Below are positions 14,668 through 22,878 of a stretch of DNA of 29,698 bases, piece by piece. Origin of the DNA: SG8-4 sp964598225. GTDB lineage: Bacteria > Planctomycetota > Phycisphaerae > Sedimentisphaerales > Anaerobacaceae. The stretch lies in the NCBI GenBank assembly GCA_964598225.1, contig CAZRBG010000066.1, forward strand, positions 1-29,698, given 5' to 3'. The first letter of the stretch is position 1, and every line of letters starts with the position of its first letter. The position numbers and the translations under genes are program-made. The notes beneath the pieces were generated by a model, which saw only the letters and a program-made list of their open reading frames with translations, ran no database searches and was not told the DNA's origin.

Positions 14668-15858
14668 ATGGAGAATGAGAAAGCACAAACAAAATGCCCG
14701 AAATGCGGCGGAGAGAATCCTGACAACACCACATTCTGCAATGCGTGCGGTCGCAGGTTGACTCCCCGTAGGCAGAAGGCCAAAAGAACCGACGTCAAAT
14801 TGAGCGGAGCAGCGGTTTTGTCTTTCGTATGTTCGCTTATTGCTCTGGTATTTTTCTTACCGGGCTTGTTTGCAATAATGAGACCTGGCGCACTTAATCC
14901 CAAGTCAGATTTTGTGGACAGTGTTGCTTGTGTAAGCATTCTGGCCGGTGGCCTGGGCATGCTACTGTCAATCACGGCTTTCGCTTACATCTCTATCAGT
15001 GGCGGTCGTGTAGCCGGGCGCGGCTTCGCCGCCATTGGAGCAGTGCTTCCGCCGTTGCTGATTTTCGTTCTCTTTTGGCACAATATTGGTAGATGGCGTG
15101 CCAGTATATCACCGAGTATGGTCTGTGGTACGAATCTTTCCGGTATCGGCAAGGCGATGTTGATCTACAGCAATGACTACGATGACAAGCTGCCGCTTGC
15201 CGGTGGCGTGAACGCCAATTGGGCTCAGAGAATCCCAAATTGGTCTGCAGAGAATCGATTTCGTGCCTTTGGTACATCGGCCGAAGGTCAGGGGGGAGTG
15301 GGAACTATCTCATCGTGTTTTTACCTGCTGGTTAAATATGCTGAAGTGTCGCCAAGGGCGTTTATCTGCTTGAGCGAATCTAAGATCAGGCCGTTCGATC
15401 CGGCTAAGTACGAGGTGCAGGATCGTGACCTTTTTGAGCTTTGGGATTTCGGTCCTCAGCCGTGGAAGCATTGCAGCTATTCCTATCACATGCCGTTTGG
15501 GCCTTATGCTTTGACCACATCGAGCGATCCGGCTATGGCGGTCACAGCAGACCGCAATCCGTGGATGGACTCGCCCTTTGTTGGATATAGGAAGGATTTC
15601 AGTAAATTCGAGCCCGACGGTAACCGGAAGGCTGTCGAAGCTGGTAACACAACCAGCCATTACGGAGACGGTCAAAATGTGTTGTATCTCGACAGCCATG
15701 TGAACTTCGAGAAAAAGCCCTATGCCGGCGTCAATGACGATAATATCTACACTTACTGGGATGGCGAGGATATCCGCCGGGGGGAGCCTCCCGTTATGGG
15801 CAGCCAGCCGCAGGGGAGACTGGATTCGTTGCTGGTTCACGATCCACCCTTAAGGTAG
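14668..15858 (+). CDS. Zinc-ribbon membrane protein with H-X9-DG-like C-terminus
   Basis: 396 residues from the ATG at 14668 (GAGG 5 bp upstream); an earlier GTG at 14587 adds 27 residues before the zinc ribbon. Residues 9-28 are a C4 zinc ribbon (CPKCG...FCNACG). A DUF4190-like pair of membrane segments follows (LSFVCSLIALVFFLPGLF, and SILAGGLGMLLSITAFAYI), then a third hydrophobic stretch LPPLLIFVLFW. After that comes a domain like the planctomycete prepilin-associated H-X9-DG domain: NLSGIGKAMLIYSNDYDDKLP and, near the end, SHYGDGQNVLYLDSHVNF. The gap between the His and the Asp has one residue more than H-X9-DG and the Gly is Ser. There is no type IV prepilin leader, so the domain is displayed on a conventional membrane anchor. 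Function unknown. The following sulfatase starts 23 bp after its stop, probably in one transcript. Confidence 0.75.
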   Translation: MENEKAQTKCPKCGGENPDNTTFCNACGRRLTPRRQKAKRTDVKLSGAAVLSFVCSLIALVFFLPGLFAIMRPGALNPKSDFVDSVACVSILAGGLGMLLSITAFAYISISGGRVAGRGFAAIGAVLPPLLIFVLFWHNIGRWRASISPSMVCGTNLSGIGKAMLIYSNDYDDKLPLAGGVNANWAQRIPNWSAENRFRAFGTSAEGQGGVGTISSCFYLLVKYAEVSPRAFICLSESKIRPFDPAKYEVQDRDLFELWDFGPQPWKHCSYSYHMPFGPYALTTSSDPAMAVTADRNPWMDSPFVGYRKDFSKFEPDGNRKAVEAGNTTSHYGDGQNVLYLDSHVNFEKKPYAGVNDDNIYTYWDGEDIRRGEPPVMGSQPQGRLDSLLVHDPPLR

Positions 15859-15881
15859 AGAAAATATTTGGAGATTGGAAA

Positions 15882-17267
15882 ATGCAAAAGATAACTCGAC
15901 GTGATTTTTTATCTTTAACGGCAGGCGGCGCCGCGGCGATGCTTTCTGGGGTCGCGTGCAACAGTGAGCTCGCAGCCGGCGCTTCGTCGAAGCGACCGAA
16001 TATCATTTTTATCATGGCCGATGACATGGGGTACGGTGATCTGGGCTGTTACGGGCAGAAGCATATAAAGACGCCGAATATTGATAAGCTCGCCGAAGAA
16101 GGAATGCGGTTTACGGATTGCTACGCGGGCTCGACTGTCTGCGCGCCGTCGCGGAGCGTGCTTATGACCGGTCAACATACCGGCCATACGCGGGTCCGCA
16201 ATAATATGGGCAGGGTCGGCGGGACACTCGTTACGGACAACGGCTCGCCGCAGCGACGAGTGCCGCTCGAACCGGAAGATGTAACGGTCGCCGAGGTGCT
16301 CAAGAAGGTTGGATACGTTACCGGTATAACGGGCAAGTGGGGGCTCGGCGAACCCAATACTACTGGCGTTCCCAACCAGCAGGGATTCGACGAATGGTTC
16401 GGCTATCTCAATCAAAGACGGGCGCATACGTATTATCCGCCGTACCTGTGGCGGGACGAAGAAAAAGTGATGCTCGAAGGAAACGCCGACGGCGGCAAGC
16501 GGCAGTACACGCACGATATGTTTACCGATTTCGCGCTGGATTTTGTCCGCCGGCATAAAAGCGAGCCGTTCTTTCTGTATTTGCCATATACTGTTCCACA
16601 CGCGAGGTACGAAATACCAAGCACTGAGCCGTATACCGATAAGCCCTGGTCGGCCGATGCTAAAGTTCATGCCGCGATGATTACACGTCTGGACGGAGAT
16701 GTCGGCAGGATCATGTCGCTGCTCAAAGAGTTGGACCTCGACGAACGGACGCTGGTATTCTTCTGCTCGGACAACGGAGCGGCCAGGCGCTGGGAGGGCG
16801 TTTTCGACAGCTCCGGCCCATTGCGGGGACGTAAGAGAGACATGTACGAGGGCGGCCTTCGCACTCCGATGATCGTCCGCCGACCCGGCAAGGTCCCGGC
16901 CGGCAAAACGAGCGATGCTCCCTGGTACTTCGCGGACGTGCTGCCGACGCTGGCCGAAGTCGCCGGAGCCAAAGCCCCAGCAGGCATCGACGGGATCACC
17001 GTTCGGTCGCTGCTACTCGGCGAGAAGCAGAGAACAGATGATCGCTTTCTGTACTGGGAGTACCCGTCGGGCAGGTTCCAGCAGGCTGTTCGCTGGCGCA
17101 ATTTCAAGGCGGTGCGAACGGCGCCAGGCAAGCCGTTAGAGCTTTATAATCTGGCCAAGGATATCGGCGAAAAGCGGGATATCTCGGCCAAGTATCCCGA
17201 CATCGTATCGAAAATCGAGGAATACCTGAAAACCGCCCGCACCGAATCGCCCAACTGGCCCGTGTAA
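15882..17267 (+). CDS. Exported arylsulfatase-type sulfatase
   Basis: 461 residues. Tat-like N-terminus TRRDFLSLTAGGAAAMLSG, with a weak lipobox ending at Cys26 that might give a lipoprotein. Metal ligands ADDMGYGDLGCYG (D47, D48); formylglycine motif C87-A-P-S-R91; GKWGLGE; FCSDNGAARRWEG for the C-terminal metal site; IVRRPGKVPAGK; ending in ELYNLAKDIGEKRDISAKYP. It should remove sulfate from a glycan or aryl substrate outside the cytoplasm. It shares the family layout with the 10227 sulfatase but diverges in sequence. GGAG precedes the ATG by about 8 bp. It lies upstream of rplS within the translation cluster. Confidence 0.93.
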   Translation: MQKITRRDFLSLTAGGAAAMLSGVACNSELAAGASSKRPNIIFIMADDMGYGDLGCYGQKHIKTPNIDKLAEEGMRFTDCYAGSTVCAPSRSVLMTGQHTGHTRVRNNMGRVGGTLVTDNGSPQRRVPLEPEDVTVAEVLKKVGYVTGITGKWGLGEPNTTGVPNQQGFDEWFGYLNQRRAHTYYPPYLWRDEEKVMLEGNADGGKRQYTHDMFTDFALDFVRRHKSEPFFLYLPYTVPHARYEIPSTEPYTDKPWSADAKVHAAMITRLDGDVGRIMSLLKELDLDERTLVFFCSDNGAARRWEGVFDSSGPLRGRKRDMYEGGLRTPMIVRRPGKVPAGKTSDAPWYFADVLPTLAEVAGAKAPAGIDGITVRSLLLGEKQRTDDRFLYWEYPSGRFQQAVRWRNFKAVRTAPGKPLELYNLAKDIGEKRDISAKYPDIVSKIEEYLKTARTESPNWPV

Positions 17268-17398
17268 AGACCCAGTCATGGGGAGGGCATCCTGCCCTCG
17301 CCACGCGGAAATCGCCTGAAAACCGTATTTTTTCAGATTTTCCTTGTCTTTGGGCTGAAATATCGTTAATATTCAGGTTTTTCTACTTGGTGGAAAGT

Positions 17399-17430
17399 GC
17401 TTCGCGCCGGCTTGTTGTTATCGGCGAAGC
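17399..17430 (+). promoter_or_regulatory. Hairpin in the rplS leader
   Basis: GCTTCGC (17399-17405) pairs with GCGAAGC (17424-17430) across 18 nt, about 70 bp before the rplS start. The 230 bp leader also holds an AATAT-cgtt-AATATT-like inverted repeat near 17361-17374. It could be an L19 leader or attenuator; the sequence alone does not show this. Confidence 0.3.
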
Positions 17431-17497
17431 TTTACAAGTTGATTTTCCGTTCGTTAGACACGATTTGCTAACGACTCTGTAGATTGGAGAATAACCA

Positions 17498-17866
17498 GTG
17501 AAAACTGAAATACTGGATGCGGTTGAAAGCAAGAGTCTCAAGGACAATATCCCTCACTTCGAGACGGGCGACGTCGTGGACGTTCACTGCCGAATCAGAG
17601 AGGGCGACAAGGAACGCACGCAGGTATTCACCGGCACGGTTATCGCGCGCAAGGGCCGCGGCATCAACGAGACCTTCACGGTCCGGCGGATCGTCAATAA
17701 CGAGGGCGTCGAGCGGATTTTCCCGCTGCACTCGCCTAACGTGCTGAACGTTCGGGCGATCCGAAGCGGCAAGACCCGGCGGGCCAAATTATACTACCTG
17801 CGAGGGCGGACGGGCAAGGCCGTCAGGCTGGCCAAGCGGCACAGCACCCACACCGTCACGAAGTAA
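17498..17866 (+). CDS. rplS: Ribosomal protein L19
   Basis: 122 residues, close to the usual 115. Signatures: PHFETGDVVDVHCRIREGDK, RTQVFTGTVIARKGRGINETFTVRRI, GVERIFPLHSPNVLNVRAI and RAKLYYLRGRTGKAVRLAKR. Start is GTG with TTGGAGA 7 bp upstream. A component of the 50S subunit at the intersubunit bridge. It follows a sulfatase gene instead of trmD directly. Confidence 0.96.
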   Translation: MKTEILDAVESKSLKDNIPHFETGDVVDVHCRIREGDKERTQVFTGTVIARKGRGINETFTVRRIVNNEGVERIFPLHSPNVLNVRAIRSGKTRRAKLYYLRGRTGKAVRLAKRHSTHTVTK

Positions 17867-17904
17867 CTCGGAGAGGATTTTTAGGCCCGCCGAGCTACTG
17901 TTTT

Positions 17905-18318
17905 TTGGGGAGGTGCGAGATACGTAACCTGCTACTGAACAGACCGAAGCTGTTGGCGGACAGAAAGCTGCTCGGGCGATGGGGCGAGAAACGCGGCGAG
18001 AAGTTCCTCAAGCGAAAAGGTTTCAAAACTCTCACACGTAATTTCAGATGCAAGACCGGAGAAATCGATCTTGTCATGGTCGACACCGACCGGACGATTG
18101 TCTTCGTCGAGGTAAAGGCCAGAGCGGACGAAAGCTTCGCTCCATCCGAATCGGCCATAACCTACGCCAAGAAATCCAGAATGATCCGCGCCGCCCGCTA
18201 CTTCATCGCCACAAACGAAATTCAAGACCGCCCTTTACGCTTCGACGTCGTGACAGTAATATTAGGCCAAAAAGGCCCAGTGCAGATCAGACATTACGAA
18301 AACGCTTTTGTGCCGTAG
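17905..18318 (+). CDS. YraN/UPF0102 family endonuclease-like protein
   Basis: Up to 137 residues. LGRWGEKRGEKFLKRKGFKT, then NFRCKTGEIDLVMVD and IVFVEVKARAD form the PD-(D/E)XK-like core of UPF0102; the end reads RFDVVTVIL. The family is common between rplS and other translation genes; its role is unclear. The start is uncertain: a TTG at 17905 opens the frame, but a strong GGGGAGG (17907-17913) lies inside it. That would suit a start a few codons later, for example the in-frame ATA at 17920 or CTG at 17929. Confidence 0.85.
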   Translation: MGRCEIRNLLLNRPKLLADRKLLGRWGEKRGEKFLKRKGFKTLTRNFRCKTGEIDLVMVDTDRTIVFVEVKARADESFAPSESAITYAKKSRMIRAARYFIATNEIQDRPLRFDVVTVILGQKGPVQIRHYENAFVP

Positions 18319-18323
18319 GAACT

Positions 18324-19106
18324 ATGGAATTGATTGATACACATTGTCATTTGACGTTTGAGCAGTTGGCCTGGGAGATTGATGAGGTTGTCCAGCGGAG
18401 TATAGCTGCGGGAGTGACCGGCTGGATAACGGTCGGGACCGATTCGCAGGAGAATCGAAAGGCGGTCGAGCTGGCCGAGCGGTTCGAGAATATGTATGCT
18501 GCTGTCGGTGTCCATCCGCATGAGGCGAAAGATTTTACGGGTGAGACTATTGACGAGTTGAAACAATTCGCGGCAAACGAGAAGGTCGTTGCTATCGGCG
18601 AGACGGGGCTGGACTTTCATTACAACTTTTCGAACGAATCCGATCAGAAGCGGGCCTTCGCCGCACAGTTGAAAGTCGCCAGCGAGGTGAATCTGCCGGT
18701 AGTTATTCATAGCCGGGAGGCGTTCGACGATACGATGGATATTCTCGATCAGTTCATCCGGCTGGAAAGCAAGCTGCGCGGCGTCGTCTTCCACTGCTTC
18801 AGCGGCACAGCCGAGCAGGCGACGAGAATACTCGATTACGGCTTCTACATTTCCCTGACAGGTGTAGTGACATTCAAGAACGCCGGCGAAATCCGCCGGG
18901 CTGCCGAGATCGTTCCGACCGACAGGCTGATGCTCGAAACCGATTGTCCGTACATGTCGCCCGAACCAATGCGAAAGCGAAAGATAAACGAACCTGCCCT
19001 GATGATCCACACGGCACAGCACGTGGCAGAGGTGAAAGACATGAATCCGACCGATTTCGCCGAAGCCGTTACCAAAACCAGCAGAAGTTTCTTCGGCCTG
19101 GGCTAA
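18324..19106 (+). CDS. tatD: TatD-family metal-dependent hydrolase
   Basis: 260 residues. The TatD metal centre is complete: IDTHCH (H7, H9), GETGLDFHY, VIHSREA, FHCFSG and ETDCPYMSPEP. Members are metal-dependent DNases, with roles in nucleic-acid repair or degradation. The ATG at 18324 lies 5 bp after the yraN stop with AGGA before it; the longer open frame back to 18048 is a shadow of yraN. Last gene of the plus-strand translation cluster. Confidence 0.93.
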   Translation: MELIDTHCHLTFEQLAWEIDEVVQRSIAAGVTGWITVGTDSQENRKAVELAERFENMYAAVGVHPHEAKDFTGETIDELKQFAANEKVVAIGETGLDFHYNFSNESDQKRAFAAQLKVASEVNLPVVIHSREAFDDTMDILDQFIRLESKLRGVVFHCFSGTAEQATRILDYGFYISLTGVVTFKNAGEIRRAAEIVPTDRLMLETDCPYMSPEPMRKRKINEPALMIHTAQHVAEVKDMNPTDFAEAVTKTSRSFFGLG

Positions 19107-19124
19107 CGATTCTAATATGGAGTA

Positions 19125-19247
19125 GTCATTCCGACCGGAATCCCAACGCAGATTGGGATGTAGTGGAGGAATCTGGTTGCCGATTGAACTGGCACTACCA
19201 ACTGCAATCCAGATTCCTCGACTTTGCTACGCTTCGCTCGGAATGAC
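19125..19247 (+). repeat. Dispersed palindromic repeat, copy B (intact ends)
   Basis: 123 bp with perfect 10 bp terminal inverted repeats GTCATTCCGA / TCGGAATGAC and a perfect 11 bp internal pair GAGGAATCTGG (19166-19176) / CCAGATTCCTC (19209-19219). A small hairpin, ATCCCAACGCAGATTGGGAT, lies between. There is no gene inside. It is the best-preserved copy in the window and looks like a non-autonomous palindromic element. Confidence 0.75.
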
Positions 19248-19368
19248 CTTTGGTATATCTCCCTGATCATCGCAGTTGCTCTGTGACGGAGATTCAGGTA
19301 TTCTACTTCGCTCAAAGGGTCATTTATGAGAGCATGACGGGAGTCGAGGTAGTAGACTGGAGGTTATT

Positions 19369-20691
19369 ATGCACAGATTGACGGTGGCGATTGCTGTTGT
19401 GTTTTTGCTGGCAAATGTTTCGTATGCGGCGGTTTTCTATGTCGATCCTGTCAATGGCGACGTGGCCGGGGACGGCTCGGCTGAGCGGCCGTGGAAGACC
19501 GTTGAGCAAGTCTTGGAGGGCAAATTGATTCAGACTCGCGACAGGAGCGGGCGATTGAAGAATCCGGACGCGCCGGTTAGGGCTGGTGATACGATATTGC
19601 TGAGGTCGGGTTATCACGGGGAGATTTATTGCCGGGGGGCTTACAATGACGACTATATCACGATTGCCGCTGAGGCCGGGCACACGCCTGAAGTGCGTCG
19701 GGTGTTCTTCGCCACGGCGAGCAAGTGGGTTATTCGGGGCCTGACGATCTGTCCCGAATTTGCGCCTGAGTTCAAACGAGACCGGCTCATCTATATCGTG
19801 GACTGGGGCGGGCCGAGCAGCGATTTTGTAATAGAGGACAACATGCTCTACTCGACCGCCGACGGCTCTTCGTGGTCCGCCGAGCAGTGGAACGAGCGGG
19901 TCTGTTACGGCGTTTCCGTTATCGGCGAAAGGATCAAAATCCGCAACAATACGCTCAAATTCGTCAATCACGGCATCACTATGTCTGGCGATAAGATCAC
20001 AGCCGAGGGAAACACCATCGAGCATATCGGCGGCGACGGCATCGTCTGCTCGGCAAACAACGCATCGCTGATCGGCAACACCATTAAATACTTCTACAAT
20101 ATCAACGCCAACCACGACGACGGCATCCAGTTTCATCGCGGCAGAGACAAGACTACGCCGATCCGCACTGCCGTGGTGCAATGCAACACCGTCATGGCCT
20201 GGGACAATACTGTACAAAATCCACTGATTACCAGTCCGCAGGGCATCTGCAATTTCGACATTCCGGCAATCAACTGGCGCATCGAGAACAATCTCGTGCT
20301 CGTGCGGCACCATCACGGCATCACCATCTACGGCTGCCAGGGCGGCGTCATTGTCAACAACCTCGCCTATAATCCATACGGCGGGAGATTCCTCGCAGGC
20401 ATCGCGCTGGGCACCACTCACGGCAAGACGATAAGCGAGAACACCATCGTGCGAAACAACCTGGTCGACTCGAAAATTGGCCTGGCCGGTCCGAGCAACA
20501 CCGCCGATCACAACATCATCGTTAAAAAGCCTGAGCAATATTTCCGCGATATAGACAACTACGACATGCGGCATAAACAAGGCAGCCCGGCAATCGACGC
20601 AGGCAACACCGAATCAGCGCCTGGGACAGATATAAATGGCACTAAACGCCCACAAGGAGCCGGCATCGACATCGGGCCTTATGAGTTCTGA
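19369..20691 (+). CDS. Exported right-handed parallel beta-helix protein
   Basis: 440 residues. Sec signal LTVAIAVVFLLANVSYA with cleavage near residue 20, then the opening typical of beta-helix proteins, FYVDPVNGDVAGDGSAERPW (DUF1565-like), followed by stacked coils rich in N and G (KIRNNTLKFVNHGITMSGDK, ITAEGNTIEHIGGDGI, VRNNLVDSKIGLAG). The C-terminus QGSPAIDAGN ... DIGPYEF is common in planctomycete polysaccharide lyase-like proteins. It may bind or cleave a polysaccharide outside the cell. No catalytic residues could be assigned. Neighbours (Gfo/Idh/MocA, DUF1080) fit glycan catabolism. Confidence 0.85.
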   Translation: MHRLTVAIAVVFLLANVSYAAVFYVDPVNGDVAGDGSAERPWKTVEQVLEGKLIQTRDRSGRLKNPDAPVRAGDTILLRSGYHGEIYCRGAYNDDYITIAAEAGHTPEVRRVFFATASKWVIRGLTICPEFAPEFKRDRLIYIVDWGGPSSDFVIEDNMLYSTADGSSWSAEQWNERVCYGVSVIGERIKIRNNTLKFVNHGITMSGDKITAEGNTIEHIGGDGIVCSANNASLIGNTIKYFYNINANHDDGIQFHRGRDKTTPIRTAVVQCNTVMAWDNTVQNPLITSPQGICNFDIPAINWRIENNLVLVRHHHGITIYGCQGGVIVNNLAYNPYGGRFLAGIALGTTHGKTISENTIVRNNLVDSKIGLAGPSNTADHNIIVKKPEQYFRDIDNYDMRHKQGSPAIDAGNTESAPGTDINGTKRPQGAGIDIGPYEF

Positions 20692-20705
20692 GGTATCCGA
20701 CGTAA

Positions 20706-20894
20706 CTATGTCTGAAGGACAGCGCGTTTTCTCAGCCGTTGCTCCTGCCGGCTCTCGGAATATGCAGAGCCCCATAAAGAGTTTACCGGCCAGCCTTTGG
20801 CCCGGTCGTTGAGGTGACGATTTATAAAATCTTCGGTCTCGCTCTTGGCTCTGCGACCCATACTGATTATATCCTGAGAATTCATGGCAACCAT
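20706..20894 (-). CDS. Possible small protein, unrecognised
   Basis: 62 residues, polar and basic: MNSQDIISMGRRAKSETEDF then INRHLNDRAKGWPVNSLWGS. No family recognised. GGAG is 14 bp before the ATG, too far to be convincing, and no clear promoter was found. It is convergent with the beta-helix gene. It may be real or chance. Confidence 0.3.
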   Translation of the reverse strand: MVAMNSQDIISMGRRAKSETEDFINRHLNDRAKGWPVNSLWGSAYSESRQEQRLRKRAVLQT

Positions 20895-21090
20895 CTTTCG
20901 CTGTCAATCTCCAATAAGTAATGACATCTTTATCATTTCATATATATAGACGTTCGACCCGGAGTTTTATTGACAACTTTTTCAAAAAATTTCTTTACTA
21001 TTTTGGGCTCGGGCAATGGTTGCATTGGGGCACTTATAGGCTCTAACAAAACCGAAACAAAAGAATAAGGAGTCGCTCCGCGAGGCTATT

Positions 21091-21145
21091 TTAATAGGTC
21101 CCTCGGCTTCGCTCGGGATGACGATAGAGCTGTGCTCGGAATGAC
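21091..21145 (+). repeat. Degraded palindromic repeat, copy C
   Basis: Contains TAGGTCCCTCGGCTTCGCTC and GGGATGAC, then CTCGGAATGAC, similar to the end of the 19125-19247 element and to the internal part of the 14441-14538 element. Both outer ends are not recognisable. Confidence 0.5.
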
Positions 21146-21163
21146 ACGTTAGGTTTTGCCAGA

Positions 21164-21424
21164 GTGCTTCAACGTACTCCGGCCGGATGTAAAGTGACGC
21201 CTCGGCAAACTCCCGGGATGGAGCAGCTCGACGCAGGAAGGGCTGGGTTCGTCACGGGCGATCTTTCAGTTGCCGGGGTTTTGTTTGACCCGGATGCTGA
21301 AGATGGTTACACTCTTTATGTTCATTATGTGCCGTCGGACAGGTCGGCGCGTTGGCATACAGGCGCCGGCAATAGAGCAGGATTATTTGATCATTTGATG
21401 CAATTTCAGGAGTTTTTGCTATGA
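21164..21424 (+). CDS. Weak ORF overlapping the Gfo/Idh/MocA start
   Basis: 86 codons from a GTG, ending in a TGA that overlaps the next ATG (ATGA). The segment LFDPDAEDGYTLYVHYVPSD looks protein-like, but there is no ribosome-binding site and no recognised family. It could be a gene remnant or chance. Confidence 0.2.
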   Translation: MLQRTPAGCKVTPRQTPGMEQLDAGRAGFVTGDLSVAGVLFDPDAEDGYTLYVHYVPSDRSARWHTGAGNRAGLFDHLMQFQEFLL

Positions 21425-22752
21425 ACAAGAATGAAACTAATCGGCGTTTGTTCCTCAGACAGGCTGCCGGCGCTGCACTCGGCGCGGCGGGTTTGCCGTA
21501 CGTAGTTCCTTCCTCTGTGCTGGGCGCCGGCGGAGCGATTGCGCCCAGTGAGCGGATCACAGTCGGCGCCGTCGGCGTAGGCCCGCAGGGAACTGGCGTG
21601 ATGCGAAACTTTCTCAGGCAGAAAGATGCGCAGGTCGTTGCGGTCTGTGACGTAAAGAGCAACGTCCTCAAGGACCGTCAAAACCTAGTGAACAAGCATT
21701 ACAACAACACCGGATGCAAGGCCTACAGCGATTTTCAGGAAGTGATGGCGCGTGACGACATTGACGTGATCCTCGCGGCGCCGCCGGACCACTGGCACGT
21801 GCTGATCGCCCTTGCGGCGGTAAATTCGGGCAAGGACGTGTATCTCGAAAAGCCAATGGGTCTGAGTATCGCTCAGGACCAGGCACTGCGAACCGCCGTC
21901 CATCGCACCGGCAGAAAATTCCAGTTCGGCACACAGCAGCGCTCCGGCCGCAATTTCCGTTTCGCCTGCGAACTGGCGCTCAACGGCAGGCTCGGCAAAC
22001 TGCACACAATTAACGTTTGGTCGCCCGGCAGCAAGCAAGGCGGAGACCCTGCGCCAGTGCCGGTCCCCGAATGGCTCGATTACCAGAGATGGCTTGGGCC
22101 TGCTCCGTTTACGCCGTATACGAAAGACCGCTGCTCGAACAAGCTCTGGTGGTTCATCTCCGACTACGCGCTGGGCTTCATAGCCGGCTGGGGTATCCAC
22201 CCGATAGATATCGCGTTCTGGGGTGGGGGCGACAAGGTCACGACACCTCTGACGATTGAGGGCAAGGGCAAGTGGCCGACCAGGGGCGTGGCCGACACCG
22301 CACTGAATTGGGACGTCACAATGAAATACGACAGCGGCCTGACGATTAACTTCACCGGCCATCCGTTCCCTGATGAATGGGCCAAGCGCTACGGCAGGAC
22401 CACCAGCCACGGCACGGCTTTCGAAGGAACAGATGGCTGGGTCCATGTAGACCGCGGAGGAATAAACGCTCACCCGAAGGAACTGTTGAAAACCGAGTTC
22501 GGACCTTCCGATACTCGCTTGCCGGAGAGCAATAATCACGTTCGAAATCTCCTCGACTGCGTCAAGACCAGAGAAAAGACGGTAGCGCACATCGACGACG
22601 CCGTTCAAGGTGACATTCTTTGTCATATCAGCGACATCGCAATCAGGCTCGAGCAAAATCTCAGATGGGACCCGAAAGCCGAGCGGTTTGTGAATAACGA
22701 CATCGCCAACCGCCGGCTCACCAGACCCATGCGCAGCCCATGGACGCTGTAA
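21421..22752 (+). CDS. Exported Gfo/Idh/MocA-family oxidoreductase
   Basis: 443 residues. Tat signal NRRLFLRQAAGAALGAAGLP, then the Rossmann fold (ITVGAVGVGPQGTGVMRNFL, GxGxxG; VVAVCDV), the DVILAAPPDHWHV strand and the YLEKPMGLS motif with the catalytic-site Lys. The C-terminal alpha/beta domain contains GWGIHPIDIAFWG with a His, and DCVKTREKTVAHIDDA. Secreted members of this family are common in planctomycetes and are thought to oxidise sugar hydroxyls (C3 of glycosides) with a tightly bound NAD(P). AGGAG precedes the ATG by 8 bp. The next gene encodes a DUF1080 lipoprotein, which suggests a shared 3-keto-glycoside route. Confidence 0.93.
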   Translation: MNKNETNRRLFLRQAAGAALGAAGLPYVVPSSVLGAGGAIAPSERITVGAVGVGPQGTGVMRNFLRQKDAQVVAVCDVKSNVLKDRQNLVNKHYNNTGCKAYSDFQEVMARDDIDVILAAPPDHWHVLIALAAVNSGKDVYLEKPMGLSIAQDQALRTAVHRTGRKFQFGTQQRSGRNFRFACELALNGRLGKLHTINVWSPGSKQGGDPAPVPVPEWLDYQRWLGPAPFTPYTKDRCSNKLWWFISDYALGFIAGWGIHPIDIAFWGGGDKVTTPLTIEGKGKWPTRGVADTALNWDVTMKYDSGLTINFTGHPFPDEWAKRYGRTTSHGTAFEGTDGWVHVDRGGINAHPKELLKTEFGPSDTRLPESNNHVRNLLDCVKTREKTVAHIDDAVQGDILCHISDIAIRLEQNLRWDPKAERFVNNDIANRRLTRPMRSPWTL

Positions 22753-22773
22753 CGCTGCGGATCGGACCAGCCC

Positions 22774-22799
22774 CATCCCGATAAACGACAATCGGGATG
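22774..22799. repeat. Perfect hairpin between the Gfo/Idh/MocA and DUF1080 genes
   Basis: CATCCCGAT (22774-22782) and ATCGGGATG (22791-22799) pair perfectly over 9 bp with an 8 nt loop. No U-run follows, so it is more likely a repeat or an mRNA-stabilising structure than a Rho-independent terminator. Confidence 0.45.
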
Positions 22800-22878
22800 A
22801 GGCTGCCACCCACGGACAGATGAAAAATAAGGTAAGGTGTGCACCGCACACCGAGATTCTTGTTAAGGAGAGACTTAG

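Larger units (their letters stand above)
20692..21420. other. Mostly non-coding stretch before the Gfo/Idh/MocA gene
   Basis: About 730 bp without a convincing gene. It holds a weak small ORF on the minus strand (20706-20894), an AT-rich patch near 20935-21000 with TTGACA at about 20970, a degraded palindromic repeat (21091-21145) and a weak plus-strand ORF (21164-21424). Confidence 0.5.

Noticed and set aside
18048..18323. N-terminal extension of tatD
   Set aside because: It overlaps yraN in another frame; the TatD domain starts at the ATG at 18324.
19324..20580. 418-codon minus-strand open frame
   Set aside because: Antisense to the beta-helix protein, which has a signal peptide and family features.
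21685..22851. 388-codon minus-strand open frame
   Set aside because: Antisense to the intact Gfo/Idh/MocA gene.
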